From Verrucomicrobia bacterium ADurb.Bin006 (GTDB lineage Bacteria > Verrucomicrobiota > Verrucomicrobiia > Limisphaerales > J093), in contig MWFF01000121.1 of assembly GCA_002071485.1 (NCBI GenBank), forward strand, positions 1 to 51,417: DNA of 51,417 nt, given 5' to 3'. How positions within the stretch are numbered: position 1 is the stretch's first letter; the number at the start of each line of letters is the position of its first letter. The notes below the pieces were generated by a model. That model was not told the DNA's origin. It saw only the letters and a list, made by a program, of their open reading frames with translations, and made no database searches. Shown piece by piece: positions 18,713 through 26,425 of this stretch. The translations under genes and the position numbers were made by a program.

Positions 18713-19408
18713 CTAATTCTGTAAAGCGAGCCAGCGTTCGATGCCCAAGACGTATTTCGAGAATCGAACCATGCGGAACGGGAGGGCGTTGGCGATTGGG
18801 GCGGCGGCCGGGGCGTGTTCGGGGCCGTACTTCAGTTCGATGACAGGCGACTTGTCTCCAACAGGCAGGGCTGTGACGCATCCGGTGGATGGCCGGACTC
18901 CGAGGAAAAGAAGGTCTGTGTCCACGGTCAGGCGGAAGCGTCCGTCGGCGCTCAGAAAGTAGTGGCGTTCGTAGCGGTTGAGCAGCACAGGTTGACGATG
19001 GCGCAAGGAGGCCCGCAGGAGCTGCGGCAGCACGGCGCCCTCGATGGCGGCATCGAGTGTTTCGATCGGCACGGCTCCATCGAGCGTGATCCCCGGCAAT
19101 GGGTAGGATTCTTTGCCGCCGACATGTCCGGATTTGAGTTTACGTTCGAGTACGGGGCTGGGGATGTGGCCGTGTTCGCGTCCGTACCAGCGGATTCGGG
19201 TTTTGAGCCGGAACGCGGTGCCATGGACGTGATCGAGGTAGTCGCGCATGCCAGGCGAGTCGAGGTAGAGGTTATTCACCTGGCGCGCAGGGTAGGCTCT
19301 GCGGAACAGGGCGGGATGCTGCCATATCAATGCCAGCGTCTCGGCCAGGGAGAATCCCGTGGCAACGAACTTGCGTTCGTAACGGGGGCGGGGCAGGGGA
19401 GTGATCAT
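18713..19408 (-). CDS. VTC-domain polyphosphate polymerase-like protein
   Basis: A 231-residue protein. The tunnel-domain motifs of the VTC family are present: RYERKFVATGFS near the N-terminus, QVNNLYLDSPGMRDYLDHV, RLKTRIRWYGRE, PVLERKLKSGHVGGKESYPL, LLNRYERHYFLSADGRFRL, TVDTDLLFLG and SPVIELKYGPEHA. In yeast Vtc4 this domain makes polyphosphate from ATP; basic side chains lining the tunnel match these K/R-rich motifs. In bacteria the product is not proven for most members. It is the last gene of an operon with CotH and DUF4956 genes, 6 bp after the DUF4956 stop. Confidence 0.9.
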   Translation of the reverse strand: MITPLPRPRYERKFVATGFSLAETLALIWQHPALFRRAYPARQVNNLYLDSPGMRDYLDHVHGTAFRLKTRIRWYGREHGHIPSPVLERKLKSGHVGGKESYPLPGITLDGAVPIETLDAAIEGAVLPQLLRASLRHRQPVLLNRYERHYFLSADGRFRLTVDTDLLFLGVRPSTGCVTALPVGDKSPVIELKYGPEHAPAAAPIANALPFRMVRFSKYVLGIERWLALQN

Positions 19409-19414
19409 ACCGGT

Positions 19415-20101
19415 TCAAGCGGCCAGTCCGCGGTCGTCCAGGCAACTGACTTGCACCTGGGGATTGAGGTTGCGAAGCTGGGCGGCGAAGGACTCGAGTC
19501 GGCTGGCGTCCTGGAAATCGACCACGAATGCCGCCTCGATGCGGTCAGGGCCTTCATCGAAGCGTTTCAGTCGCGCCCGGGCGCCGGCCTTGGCCAGGGC
19601 GCCGAGGATTTGTTGGGGGCCGAGTTTTGCCGGAGACGAGCTGGTGACGGTGAGGAAAAAATTGGGCTGATCGGGCGTGCGGCGGACCAGGCTGCGGAGG
19701 GCGATCAGGCCGAGGATGATGACGAGGGCGACGATGGTGACGAGGGCCTGGCCGGCACCCAATCCCAAGCCGATGCTGATGGCGAGGAAGAGAAAAGCGA
19801 GTTCCTCGGGTTCTTTGATCGCGGCGCGAAACCGGACGATCGAGAGCGCGCCGACCAGGCCCAGGGACAGCGCCAGTGACGACTTGACAATGCTGATGAT
19901 GAGTGTGGTCGTGACCGCCAGCAGAACGAAGTTCCGGGCAAAGAGTCGGCGGTTCGAGAGGGATTGTCCGAAATGGACGTAGGCTTGTCCGAGGAACATC
20001 CCGAGGACGGCTGCAAGACAAAGGCTCAGGGCGAATCCGGGAAGGGAGGCGTTGGCGGCCGGGTTCAGGAACAGTTCGCGGATCGAGGCAGGTAGTTGCA
20101 T
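19415..20101 (-). CDS. DUF4956 membrane protein
   Basis: A 228-residue protein. About four membrane helices occupy the first 140 residues: LPGFALSLCLAAVLGMFLG, LFARNFVLLAVTTTLIISIV, SLALSLGLVGALSIVRFRAA, and LGAGQALVTIVALVIILGLI. The DUF4956 signature GALSIVRFRAAIKEPEELAF is present. The soluble C-terminal half (about residues 145-228) has an ACT-like look. DUF4956 proteins are repeatedly found beside VTC-domain and CotH proteins, suggesting a membrane partner for polymer synthesis or export, but no activity is known. The start is the ATG at 20101 (MQLPASIRELFLNP); the longer frame upstream is Arg/Pro-rich and unlikely. Confidence 0.88.
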   Translation of the reverse strand: MQLPASIRELFLNPAANASLPGFALSLCLAAVLGMFLGQAYVHFGQSLSNRRLFARNFVLLAVTTTLIISIVKSSLALSLGLVGALSIVRFRAAIKEPEELAFLFLAISIGLGLGAGQALVTIVALVIILGLIALRSLVRRTPDQPNFFLTVTSSSPAKLGPQQILGALAKAGARARLKRFDEGPDRIEAAFVVDFQDASRLESFAAQLRNLNPQVQVSCLDDRGLAA

Positions 20102-20199
20102 GTGGAGTAGGGGGTGGTGAGGGACGAGTTCGATTGTTGAGGTTGACTGAAGATGAGATGGAGAAGGGGTCTGCTCGTCGGGTTGGCCGGGCGTGGGAC

Positions 20200-20574
20200 T
20201 CACATCGAGCCACAGTTCGGCGTTGGTTGAAGGTCGCCCCCAGGAGCGGTCGGTCGGCTGCGGACCGAATTCGACCGAACGGCGGTCCGGACCGCACGGT
20301 TGCAGGACATGGCGCCCACGGGGATGCCAACGGAGCGAACCGGGGCATTGGCCCTGCCAGAGAGCAGGGTGCCCAGTGCGCGTAGATCGGTCCATGTGCT
20401 GAGGTCGATCGAGCCTTGAAATCGCCAATCGTCGTCGGCATCGCCGTCGATCTGCAGCGTCATCGTCCAATTTGACATCCGCGTTAAAAGCCGACCGTCG
20501 TCTGCGCGGGCCGTGACGATCGGCAATATGCCGCTGACGACGACTGCCAGAGGCATGAGACTGCTTGTGCTCAT
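20200..20574 (-). CDS. Small exported protein with '(S/D)LxxWTDL' motif
   Basis: A 124-residue protein that starts 8 bp after the CotH stop. Residues 1-24 look like a signal peptide (SSLMPLAVVVSGILPIVTARA). A short motif LQIDGDADDDWRFQGSID followed by LSTWTDLRALGTLL resembles the small C-terminal domain frequent in exported Verrucomicrobiota proteins (a 'STDLxxWTDL ... YRVR' pattern). The last 35 residues are Arg/Pro/Ser-rich and do not complete that domain, so it may be shortened or frameshifted. Its place between CotH and DUF4956 suggests a role in the same surface system, but no function can be assigned. Confidence 0.55.
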   Translation of the reverse strand: MSTSSLMPLAVVVSGILPIVTARADDGRLLTRMSNWTMTLQIDGDADDDWRFQGSIDLSTWTDLRALGTLLSGRANAPVRSVGIPVGAMSCNRAVRTAVRSNSVRSRPTAPGGDLQPTPNCGSM

Positions 20575-20582
20575 GTCGTAGT

Positions 20583-22826
20583 TCAGTTTTGCGCCTGACG
20601 GACTGACGGGAGGCTCAGGAGGTAGGCTCGCCGTCCTTCCACGAAGGCTTTCAGACTGCTGCCTGAACGCTCCCATCGAGACTCTGTCTGAGCCGTCCCG
20701 GCGCCTTCGAGCCCGTTTTGGAAAGCCTCAGTCGAATCGAGCTTGCGGGTGTCAACCGCCACCGCCTCGGCGATCATCGAGTGGCATTGCGTTGCCACCG
20801 GACCGAGCGTGTCCCAATCGAGCCATCTTTCAGCGATGTCGCGGACGAATCCCAGATAGCGCTGGCGCAGTTCCGGAACAGCCAGCAACCGATATGCCAG
20901 TGTCTTGTTCGAGTTGTCGGCGATGACCAGCGGATCGAGTTCAACACCGCCCCCCTTCGGTCCGCCAGGTCCAAACCCTCCCCCAAAAGCGCCCCCAAAT
21001 CCCATGCCGGGCCCAAATCCGCCACGATCGCCCGGCCGACGGATTCGGCCCATGCCGCCCGGGCCTTCCGGGCCGCCGGGCGCGGCGAAATCGAAGGGGC
21101 CACCGGATTGTCCGGGCCGGCGCGTGCCGCCCATGCCGCCCGGGCCTCCGGGGCCTCGGAAACCGCCGGGTCCGCCGGGTCCGCCGGGTCCGCCGCCCGT
21201 GCTGAATGTCTCGTTGACATCATAAGGGATGATGTGGAATTGGCCTTCGGGGTCCTGGTAGAGATTGTAGTCACTGCTGCGAACCCAATAGCCGTCGTTG
21301 TTGGCGAACACGATGTCGAGCGCGAGGAACTTGAGCGCCCCGTCGATATCGAGCAACGGCGCGAGGGCGGTGGCCAGCCGTCCGGCCGGCGATTGGTCCA
21401 GTGTCTGGCAGAGCAGGATGAGGCCCACCCATGACTTGGGGTCGTTCTTGGATTTGATCTCGTACATGCGTTGGTAGGGCGAAACGTCGTCACCGAGATA
21501 CGAGAGGTTGGCGTTTCCCCCGGGGCTGCCCGGCACGTTCCAGCGCGCGCCTTTTGAGGTGTGGAACCACTCTTGAACGAAGTCCTGATTGAACTGCTGG
21601 TAATTGACGTAGACACCCCAGTCCTCGCCGTTGATGACGAGGCGGACGAGGTTAGCCTGGGCGCAGGGGATGTAATGCCGGGCGATGTGGCAGAACAGGA
21701 CCGTCCGCAGGAAAGTCGGGTCCTCGTGCGAATTGAGCAGGTTCAGCGTGCGGTAGCCGTAGAGGCGTTGTTGCGGGTGGACATAATCCATGGCGAGGTT
21801 CAACGACCGTTTCTGCCCGGACCCGACCATCGAATAGGAAGACATTCCACGAAAACGGACGCCCACCTCGGAATAGACGCGTCCGTCGACTGTGAGCTTT
21901 GCCGGAACATCGATGCCGACGTCATGAAACTCCTCGAGTTCCTTTTCCCAATCGCTGGCCTCGAACTCGAGAAAGAGCGTCCGAAACACGTTCAAATCGT
22001 AAAGGTGCGCATCCGGAAACCACTGCACATCGGATGGAGCGAGCCGAAGGGCGGTCGGAGCGGACACCTGGTCTGTGTTGGAGCCACTGAAGTCGCCGCG
22101 ACGCCCGCCACGACCTCCTGGACCGCCGAAGCGCCGGTTACCACGTTGTTGGGCGAGAGACTCTCGGGCAGCTTTTCGCTCATCGAGATTGAGCCATCCA
22201 TCGGCATTCAGGTCGAATTCCTTGACCAGGCTGATTGCTCGGGATGCGGAGCGCCTGGGTCCGCCAGGAGGCCCACCGGGCATCGGTCCACCACCCATTG
22301 GTCCACCGCCCATGAATCCATCCTGAGGAAACCCACCCGGCCCCGGGCCACCCGGGCCGCCCGGGCCGCCGGGTCCGTCCCACCATGGCCCGCCTGGACC
22401 GGGTCCGCCAAAACCAGGTTCGCCTGGCCCGCCGAATCCGAACGGTTCGAATCCCGGGCCGCCGGGGCCGCCAGGAGGCCCACCGGGCATCGGTCCACCG
22501 CCCATTGGTCCACCGCCCATGAATCCATCCTGAGGAAACCCACCCGGCCCCGGGCCACCCGGGCCGCCCGGGCCGCCGGGTCCGTCCCACCATGGCCCGC
22601 CTGGACCGGGCCCGCCAAAACCAGGTTCGCCCGGCCCGCCGAATCCGAACGGTTCGAATCCCGGGCCGCCGGGGCCGCCAGCGAATGGCGGCATGTTACC
22701 TCGTGTGTCCGGCGAGACACGGTTGGTCGGAGACGAACTGGCTGGCGTCCTGAGCACAAGGAACAAGCCCAGAACAGCGGTCGCGGCCACCAGGAACAGT
22801 TCGATATGGAACACGTGCCGTTTCAC
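20583..22826 (-). CDS. CotH kinase-family protein with Gly/Pro-rich repeats and EF-hand
   Basis: A 747-residue protein with an N-terminal hydrophobic segment (FHIELFLVAATAVLGLFLVL) that may be a signal anchor. Residues 50-190 are a Gly/Pro-rich segment built from two 69-residue repeats with GFEPFGFGGPGEPGFGGPGP and DGFMGGGPMGGGPMPGG. Then comes an EF-hand-like loop FDLNADGWLNLDE, followed by the CotH domain: YSEVGVRFRGMSSYSMVGSG, KRSLNLAMDYVHPQQRLYG, DWGVYVNYQQFNQDFVQEWF, LDIVFANNDGYWVRSSDYNL and HIIPYDVNETFS. CotH proteins are atypical kinases that phosphorylate proteins. A second Gly/Pro-rich loop interrupts the domain near residue 540. First gene of the operon; divergent from a two-component system. 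Confidence 0.9.
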   Translation of the reverse strand: MKRHVFHIELFLVAATAVLGLFLVLRTPASSSPTNRVSPDTRGNMPPFAGGPGGPGFEPFGFGGPGEPGFGGPGPGGPWWDGPGGPGGPGGPGPGGFPQDGFMGGGPMGGGPMPGGPPGGPGGPGFEPFGFGGPGEPGFGGPGPGGPWWDGPGGPGGPGGPGPGGFPQDGFMGGGPMGGGPMPGGPPGGPRRSASRAISLVKEFDLNADGWLNLDERKAARESLAQQRGNRRFGGPGGRGGRRGDFSGSNTDQVSAPTALRLAPSDVQWFPDAHLYDLNVFRTLFLEFEASDWEKELEEFHDVGIDVPAKLTVDGRVYSEVGVRFRGMSSYSMVGSGQKRSLNLAMDYVHPQQRLYGYRTLNLLNSHEDPTFLRTVLFCHIARHYIPCAQANLVRLVINGEDWGVYVNYQQFNQDFVQEWFHTSKGARWNVPGSPGGNANLSYLGDDVSPYQRMYEIKSKNDPKSWVGLILLCQTLDQSPAGRLATALAPLLDIDGALKFLALDIVFANNDGYWVRSSDYNLYQDPEGQFHIIPYDVNETFSTGGGPGGPGGPGGFRGPGGPGGMGGTRRPGQSGGPFDFAAPGGPEGPGGMGRIRRPGDRGGFGPGMGFGGAFGGGFGPGGPKGGGVELDPLVIADNSNKTLAYRLLAVPELRQRYLGFVRDIAERWLDWDTLGPVATQCHSMIAEAVAVDTRKLDSTEAFQNGLEGAGTAQTESRWERSGSSLKAFVEGRRAYLLSLPSVRQAQN
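22266..22690. repeat. 207-bp tandem duplication inside the CotH gene
   Basis: Two nearly identical units of 207 bp (69 codons) lie side by side; for example TCCTGAGGAAACCCACCCGG starts at 22321 and again at 22528. The frame is kept. The few differences suggest a recent duplication or ongoing homogenisation. Copy number could vary between strains and would change the length of the Gly/Pro-rich arm. Confidence 0.9.
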
Positions 22827-22855
22827 GAATGCGCCGCGACTCTACGACAGAGAGC

Positions 22856-22896
22856 ATTAAGACCCGATTAAGAGGATTCTTAATCGCAAATTAATC
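22856..22896. promoter_or_regulatory. Four-box dyad operator between CotH operon and two-component genes
   Basis: Four AT-rich heptamers stand out in GC-rich DNA: ATTAAGA at 22856 and 22867, then CTTAATC at 22879 and ATTAATC at 22890. Each pair is spaced exactly 11 bp, one helical turn, and the two pairs point in opposite directions. An outer GAGAGC/GCTCTC inverted repeat (about 22851-22902) frames them. This is the layout expected for dimers of an OmpR/PhoB-type regulator, like PmrA or PhoB boxes. It lies 30-70 bp upstream of the CotH start and 87-127 bp upstream of the response regulator start. The response regulator encoded alongside is the natural candidate to bind it. Confidence 0.75.
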
Positions 22897-22982
22897 CGCT
22901 CTCTGACAGAATGCCCTTGGACGGAACGGAGCGGACGCGCGGATGTGCTCTTCCTGCATTCCGAGGCGTTCGTCGATCGAGC

Positions 22983-23636
22983 ATGCGAATCCTTGTCGTC
23001 GAAGACGAGCCTCATTTGCTGCGCAGCTTGGCGAAGGCGCTGCGCGAGGAGGGCTACGCAGTGGATACCGCGGCTGCGGGCGACGATGGTTTGTTCAAGG
23101 CGGAGAGCTACGATTACGACGCGATTGTGCTCGATGTGATGCTGCCGGGGATGGACGGGTGGCAACTTTTGGAGAGATTGCGGAGGCGCAAGCCGACGCC
23201 GGTGCTGATGCTGACGGCGCGGGATGCGCCTCGCGACCGGGTGCGCGGGCTGGACACGGGGGCGGATGATTACCTTGTGAAGCCGTTTGACCTGAGCGAG
23301 TTGCTCGCGCGAATACGGGCGTTGATCCGCCGGGGGGCAGGCAAACCGTGGCCGCGCATCGAGATCCGCGACATCGTCATCGATGTCAAATCGCGCACCG
23401 TGACGCGGGCGGGACAACCGGTGTGGCTGACAGCCCGCGAGTATGCCATCCTCGAGTATTTGGCTTATCACCGTGGCGAGGTGGTGACCCGCACGGCGCT
23501 GTATGAGCATCTGATGGACGAGAGCGATGACACCCTGTCCAACCTGGTCGACGTCCATGTGTTCGGCATTCGAAAGAAGCTCGGTGCGGATTTGATCGCG
23601 ACGCGCCGCGGCCACGGCTACTGCATCGAAATCTGA
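22983..23636 (+). CDS. OmpR-family response regulator
   Basis: A 217-residue protein. The receiver domain has the acidic pocket in LVVEDEPHLLRSL, the phosphoacceptor Asp51 in AIVLDVMLPGMDGWQLLERL, the Thr in LMLTARDAPRDR and the Lys in YLVKPFDLSELLARI. The C-terminal winged helix shows VWLTAREYAILEYLAYHRGE and NLVDVHVFGIRKKLGADLIA. It should bind DNA as a phosphorylated dimer and control transcription. The ATG at 22983 is chosen since the family starts MRILVVEDE. The sensor kinase follows after 9 bp. A matching operator-like dyad lies upstream, between it and the CotH operon. Confidence 0.95.
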   Translation: MRILVVEDEPHLLRSLAKALREEGYAVDTAAAGDDGLFKAESYDYDAIVLDVMLPGMDGWQLLERLRRRKPTPVLMLTARDAPRDRVRGLDTGADDYLVKPFDLSELLARIRALIRRGAGKPWPRIEIRDIVIDVKSRTVTRAGQPVWLTAREYAILEYLAYHRGEVVTRTALYEHLMDESDDTLSNLVDVHVFGIRKKLGADLIATRRGHGYCIEI

Positions 23637-23645
23637 CGAGGCGCC

Positions 23646-25166
23646 ATGCTGGTGAAGTCCATACGTTGGCGGATGCAGTTGTGGCAGGCATTCCTCCTGG
23701 TGTGCATTCTGACCGGCTTCGGCGCCACGGCTTACAAGCTCCATCGAAGCCAGCGATTCGGCCAGATCGACGAGGACCTCGGGCGCCGGGTGGCGACGCT
23801 CAGCGAGGATGTGCGGAGTTCATTCCCATTGCGTCCGCCTCCCGGGCCGCCTCCGCTCGAACCTGAGCCGGGATTCGACCCGGGACGGCGCATGGAATTC
23901 GGACAAGGCTTTGGGCCGCCCCCGCGGCGGCCGCCGGAGGAGCGAGGGCCGCGGCGGCCGCCAGAGAATCCGTTCGAGCCGCGCGATGTGCAGTTGTCTG
24001 CCGAGTCCTCGAGCCTGTTCAGCTCGGTTGAACCAGACGATTTCTACTATGCGATCTGGTCGCGAAGCGGCGTTTTGCTGACTCGATCGACCAATGCGCC
24101 TCCCGATCTGACGTTGCCCGATCGAGCGGATGGCGACGTGCGGATCCGGACGCGCACGCGCGGCGTGTGTCGCGAGGCGTACCATTTCACGGAATTGGGC
24201 GAGTGTGTCCTTTCGGGTCGATCGATTCGGGCCGACCTCGACGCGATTCAGCGGCTGGCTGGGTTGCTGGTTCTGGCGGGAGGGGCAGTCTTGATGCTGG
24301 GCTTGTGGGGCGGTTGGCTGCTGGCCGGCCGCGCGCTCCGTCCGGTCGAGGTGATCGGCGCCGCAGCTAGCCGGATCTCGGCCGGCAACCTGGCCGAGCG
24401 CATCGATATCGCCGAGACCGATAGTGAACTGGGGCGCCTGGCGAGGGTGCTGAACTCGACGTTCGCCCGGCTTGAAGCGTCCTTCGCGACCCAGCAGCAA
24501 TTCGTTGCCGATGCCTCGCACGAGCTGCGCACCCCGATTGCCGTTCTCATCGCCGAGGCGCAGGCGACGCTGGTCCGCCCGCGCGAAGCGGGCGAATACC
24601 GGGCGACGCTCGATACGTGTCTCGAGACCGCCCAACGCATGCGGCGTCTAACCGAGCAGCTTCTACAACTGGCGCGGCTCGACACCGGGCAGGAAGTTTT
24701 CGAGTGCCATCTTTGCGATCTTGCGGAAACGGCTCGAACGGCGGTAGAACGCGTGCGGCCTCTGGCCAGCGAACGTGGCATCGCCATCGAATGCAACCTG
24801 ACGCGCGCGGAAGCCAACGCCGATCCAGAGCGTATCGGCCAGGTGGTCGTGAACCTCTTGAGCAATGCCATTCGATTCAACCGCCAACATGGCGTCATCC
24901 GGGTTCGCAGCGGCGCCGAAAACGGTGCGGCGTTCCTGTCCGTGGCTGACACGGGCATCGGCATTGCCGAGGCCGATTTTGAACACATCTTCGACCGGTT
25001 TTACCGAGGTGACAGCGCGCGGACGCACGCGTCTGGAGGGACGGGATTGGGCCTGGCCATTTCGCGGGCTATCGTGGCGGCGCATGGGGGCAGCATCGCG
25101 GTATCGAGCCGGGCAGGGGAGGGAAGCGAATTCGTTGTCCAGCTGCCGACGACGAACAGCCCTTAA
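23646..25166 (+). CDS. Sensor histidine kinase with Pro/Arg-rich periplasmic domain
   Basis: A 506-residue protein. One membrane helix lies near residues 12-30 (LWQAFLLVCILTGFGATAY) and another near 205-230 (LAGLLVLAGGAVLMLGLWGG). Between them is an unusual extracytoplasmic domain rich in Pro, Arg and Glu (PLRPPPGPPPLEPEPGFDPG, then PPPRRPPEERGPRRPPENPF). A HAMP domain follows (ALRPVEVIGAAASRISAGNL). The kinase core has His292 in VADASHELRTPIAVLIAEAQ, the N box NLLSNAIRFN, and DTGIGIAEADFEHIFDRFYR with GGTGLGLAIS. It would phosphorylate the upstream regulator. The proline-rich sensor recalls the Gly/Pro-rich CotH arm, but any contact is speculative. Confidence 0.94.
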   Translation: MLVKSIRWRMQLWQAFLLVCILTGFGATAYKLHRSQRFGQIDEDLGRRVATLSEDVRSSFPLRPPPGPPPLEPEPGFDPGRRMEFGQGFGPPPRRPPEERGPRRPPENPFEPRDVQLSAESSSLFSSVEPDDFYYAIWSRSGVLLTRSTNAPPDLTLPDRADGDVRIRTRTRGVCREAYHFTELGECVLSGRSIRADLDAIQRLAGLLVLAGGAVLMLGLWGGWLLAGRALRPVEVIGAAASRISAGNLAERIDIAETDSELGRLARVLNSTFARLEASFATQQQFVADASHELRTPIAVLIAEAQATLVRPREAGEYRATLDTCLETAQRMRRLTEQLLQLARLDTGQEVFECHLCDLAETARTAVERVRPLASERGIAIECNLTRAEANADPERIGQVVVNLLSNAIRFNRQHGVIRVRSGAENGAAFLSVADTGIGIAEADFEHIFDRFYRGDSARTHASGGTGLGLAISRAIVAAHGGSIAVSSRAGEGSEFVVQLPTTNSP

Positions 25167-25233
25167 GTTAACACTCTGCCGAGAAACGGGTCTTGCCGAG
25201 ACTCGACCTTTTTATGGGGCATTACGCTAAATA

Positions 25234-26091
25234 CTATCTTAAGGGCTGACCCTGTTCGAGGACGAGCAGCTCGACCTTGCGGAACTCGACGGGATGGCTC
25301 TCGGCCTGGAGGGCAATCCACCCTTCGCGCAATGCCTTGTCGCCATCCTTGATCAGTCTCTTCGCATCCGCGTCACCATCGTCCAACTGGGGCTTCTCGT
25401 ATTGCATCACCAGCTCGCCGTTGACGAAGTGTTTGATGGTCTCATGACCGCGGACCTCGACCTCGACGGTGACCCATTGGTCGCCGTGATAGGTCTGAGA
25501 GCGTGAATCATTGCAGTGTTGGGTGATCAGTCGGCCATTCATGACCACGTGCGTTCCCGGTGTGCAGAGATTGGCCGTCGACCGTTTCGCCACGCCATCG
25601 CCGCCCAAAAGCTGCACCTCGATCGACACGGGAAAGTCCTGGTCTTTGCGCATGGTCTCGGGCGCCGGGCAATGCAGCATCAAGCCGCTGTTCCGGAACG
25701 CCCAGCTCGGTCCGCCCGGCGTCTGGTTGCCGACAAAGCGATACTCGGCCCGGATTCGATAGTGCGAGAACTTCTCCTTGTAGAAGAGGTGTCCGAACTT
25801 GTTGTCGAATGTCTCGTACTGATCGTAGGCGACTCGCAGGACACCGTTCTCGACGCGGAATGTGTTCAGATGGTTGTCGCCCAGATCGAAGCCTTTGATT
25901 TTGACGCGCCAGTCGTCGAGGTCTTTGCCGTTGAACAGGCTGATCCAACGTTCGCCCGGCGGCGGGTCGGCCGCGCGTGGGGCGCAGATCGTGAGGCCGA
26001 CCAGGACGGCCAGGGCCATGGCGGTCCAAGGGCACGGATGCGTCAGAGCAGGATTGGGGCGGATTTGTGGAAAGCGCGGCACTGTGTTCAT
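25234..26091 (-). CDS. DUF1080 protein (3-keto-disaccharide hydrolase-like), exported
   Basis: A 285-residue protein. A signal-like segment MALAVLVGLTICAPRA precedes the DUF1080 jelly-roll domain: ERWISLFNGKDLDDWRVKIK, LYFRAEY-like strands (SHYRIRAEYRFVG), WAFRNSGLMLHCPAPETM, DFPVSIEVQLLGGDGVAKRS, TVEVEVRGHETIKHFVNGEL and GWIALQAESHPVEFRKVEL. Members characterised in Bacteroidota act on 3-keto-glycosides made by Gfo/Idh/MocA oxidases; one of those lies 10 kb away here. Start 26091 keeps a longer leader; 26019 gives a standard signal peptide and is equally possible. Confidence 0.88.
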   Translation of the reverse strand: MNTVPRFPQIRPNPALTHPCPWTAMALAVLVGLTICAPRAADPPPGERWISLFNGKDLDDWRVKIKGFDLGDNHLNTFRVENGVLRVAYDQYETFDNKFGHLFYKEKFSHYRIRAEYRFVGNQTPGGPSWAFRNSGLMLHCPAPETMRKDQDFPVSIEVQLLGGDGVAKRSTANLCTPGTHVVMNGRLITQHCNDSRSQTYHGDQWVTVEVEVRGHETIKHFVNGELVMQYEKPQLDDGDADAKRLIKDGDKALREGWIALQAESHPVEFRKVELLVLEQGQPLR

Positions 26092-26154
26092 TTGGAACTG
26101 ATGGCAGATTTGCAGGCCGGCGGCAAGAGCACACATGCAAGAACGTCAAGATCC

Positions 26155-26361
26155 GGTGCACATGGAGGCTGTCGGTGGGAATCGAGCATGCGCCGCGTGG
26201 GGCCTGCCTGCTGCGCCTGGCTGTGCCGTGCCCGACACGGCAGACAGGCCGCTGCGCTTTGCGGCGCAGGCAGGGCACGCGGCCTGCACTGGCAATCTCC
26301 ATCCGTTGTGGGCCCGATGCCCTTACCGGGCGAGAGAACGCCGACAACGACCAGATGCACT
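26155..26361 (+). mobile_element. MITE-like element, family 1, copy A
   Basis: About 207 bp, beginning GGTGCACATGGAGGCTGTCG and ending CGACCAGATGCACT. The core is shared with copies B and C: TGCCGTGCCCGACACGGCAG then GCCGCTGCGCTTTGCGGCGC, both short palindromes that could fold into hairpins. No gene is inside. No clear target-site duplication at this copy. Confidence 0.75.
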
Positions 26362-26425
26362 GATCAAGGTCCCGCGGCGACTGCGGCGACGGCGGTGACG
26401 CTCCGATTGTGGCGGTGTGATCTGC

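Noticed and set aside
18690..18720. A fourth copy of the family 3 repeat (CATGCGGGCTAA)
   Set aside because: Only the terminal 10 bases match; the core and opposite arm are missing, so chance is likely.
22266..22690. Possible CRISPR-like repeat array
   Set aside because: Only two long, in-frame units with no spacers; it is a coding tandem duplication.
21561..22871. Plus-strand open frame opposite CotH
   Set aside because: It mirrors the Gly/Pro repeats of CotH as Arg/Ala-rich text; the CotH frame carries the conserved kinase-type motifs.
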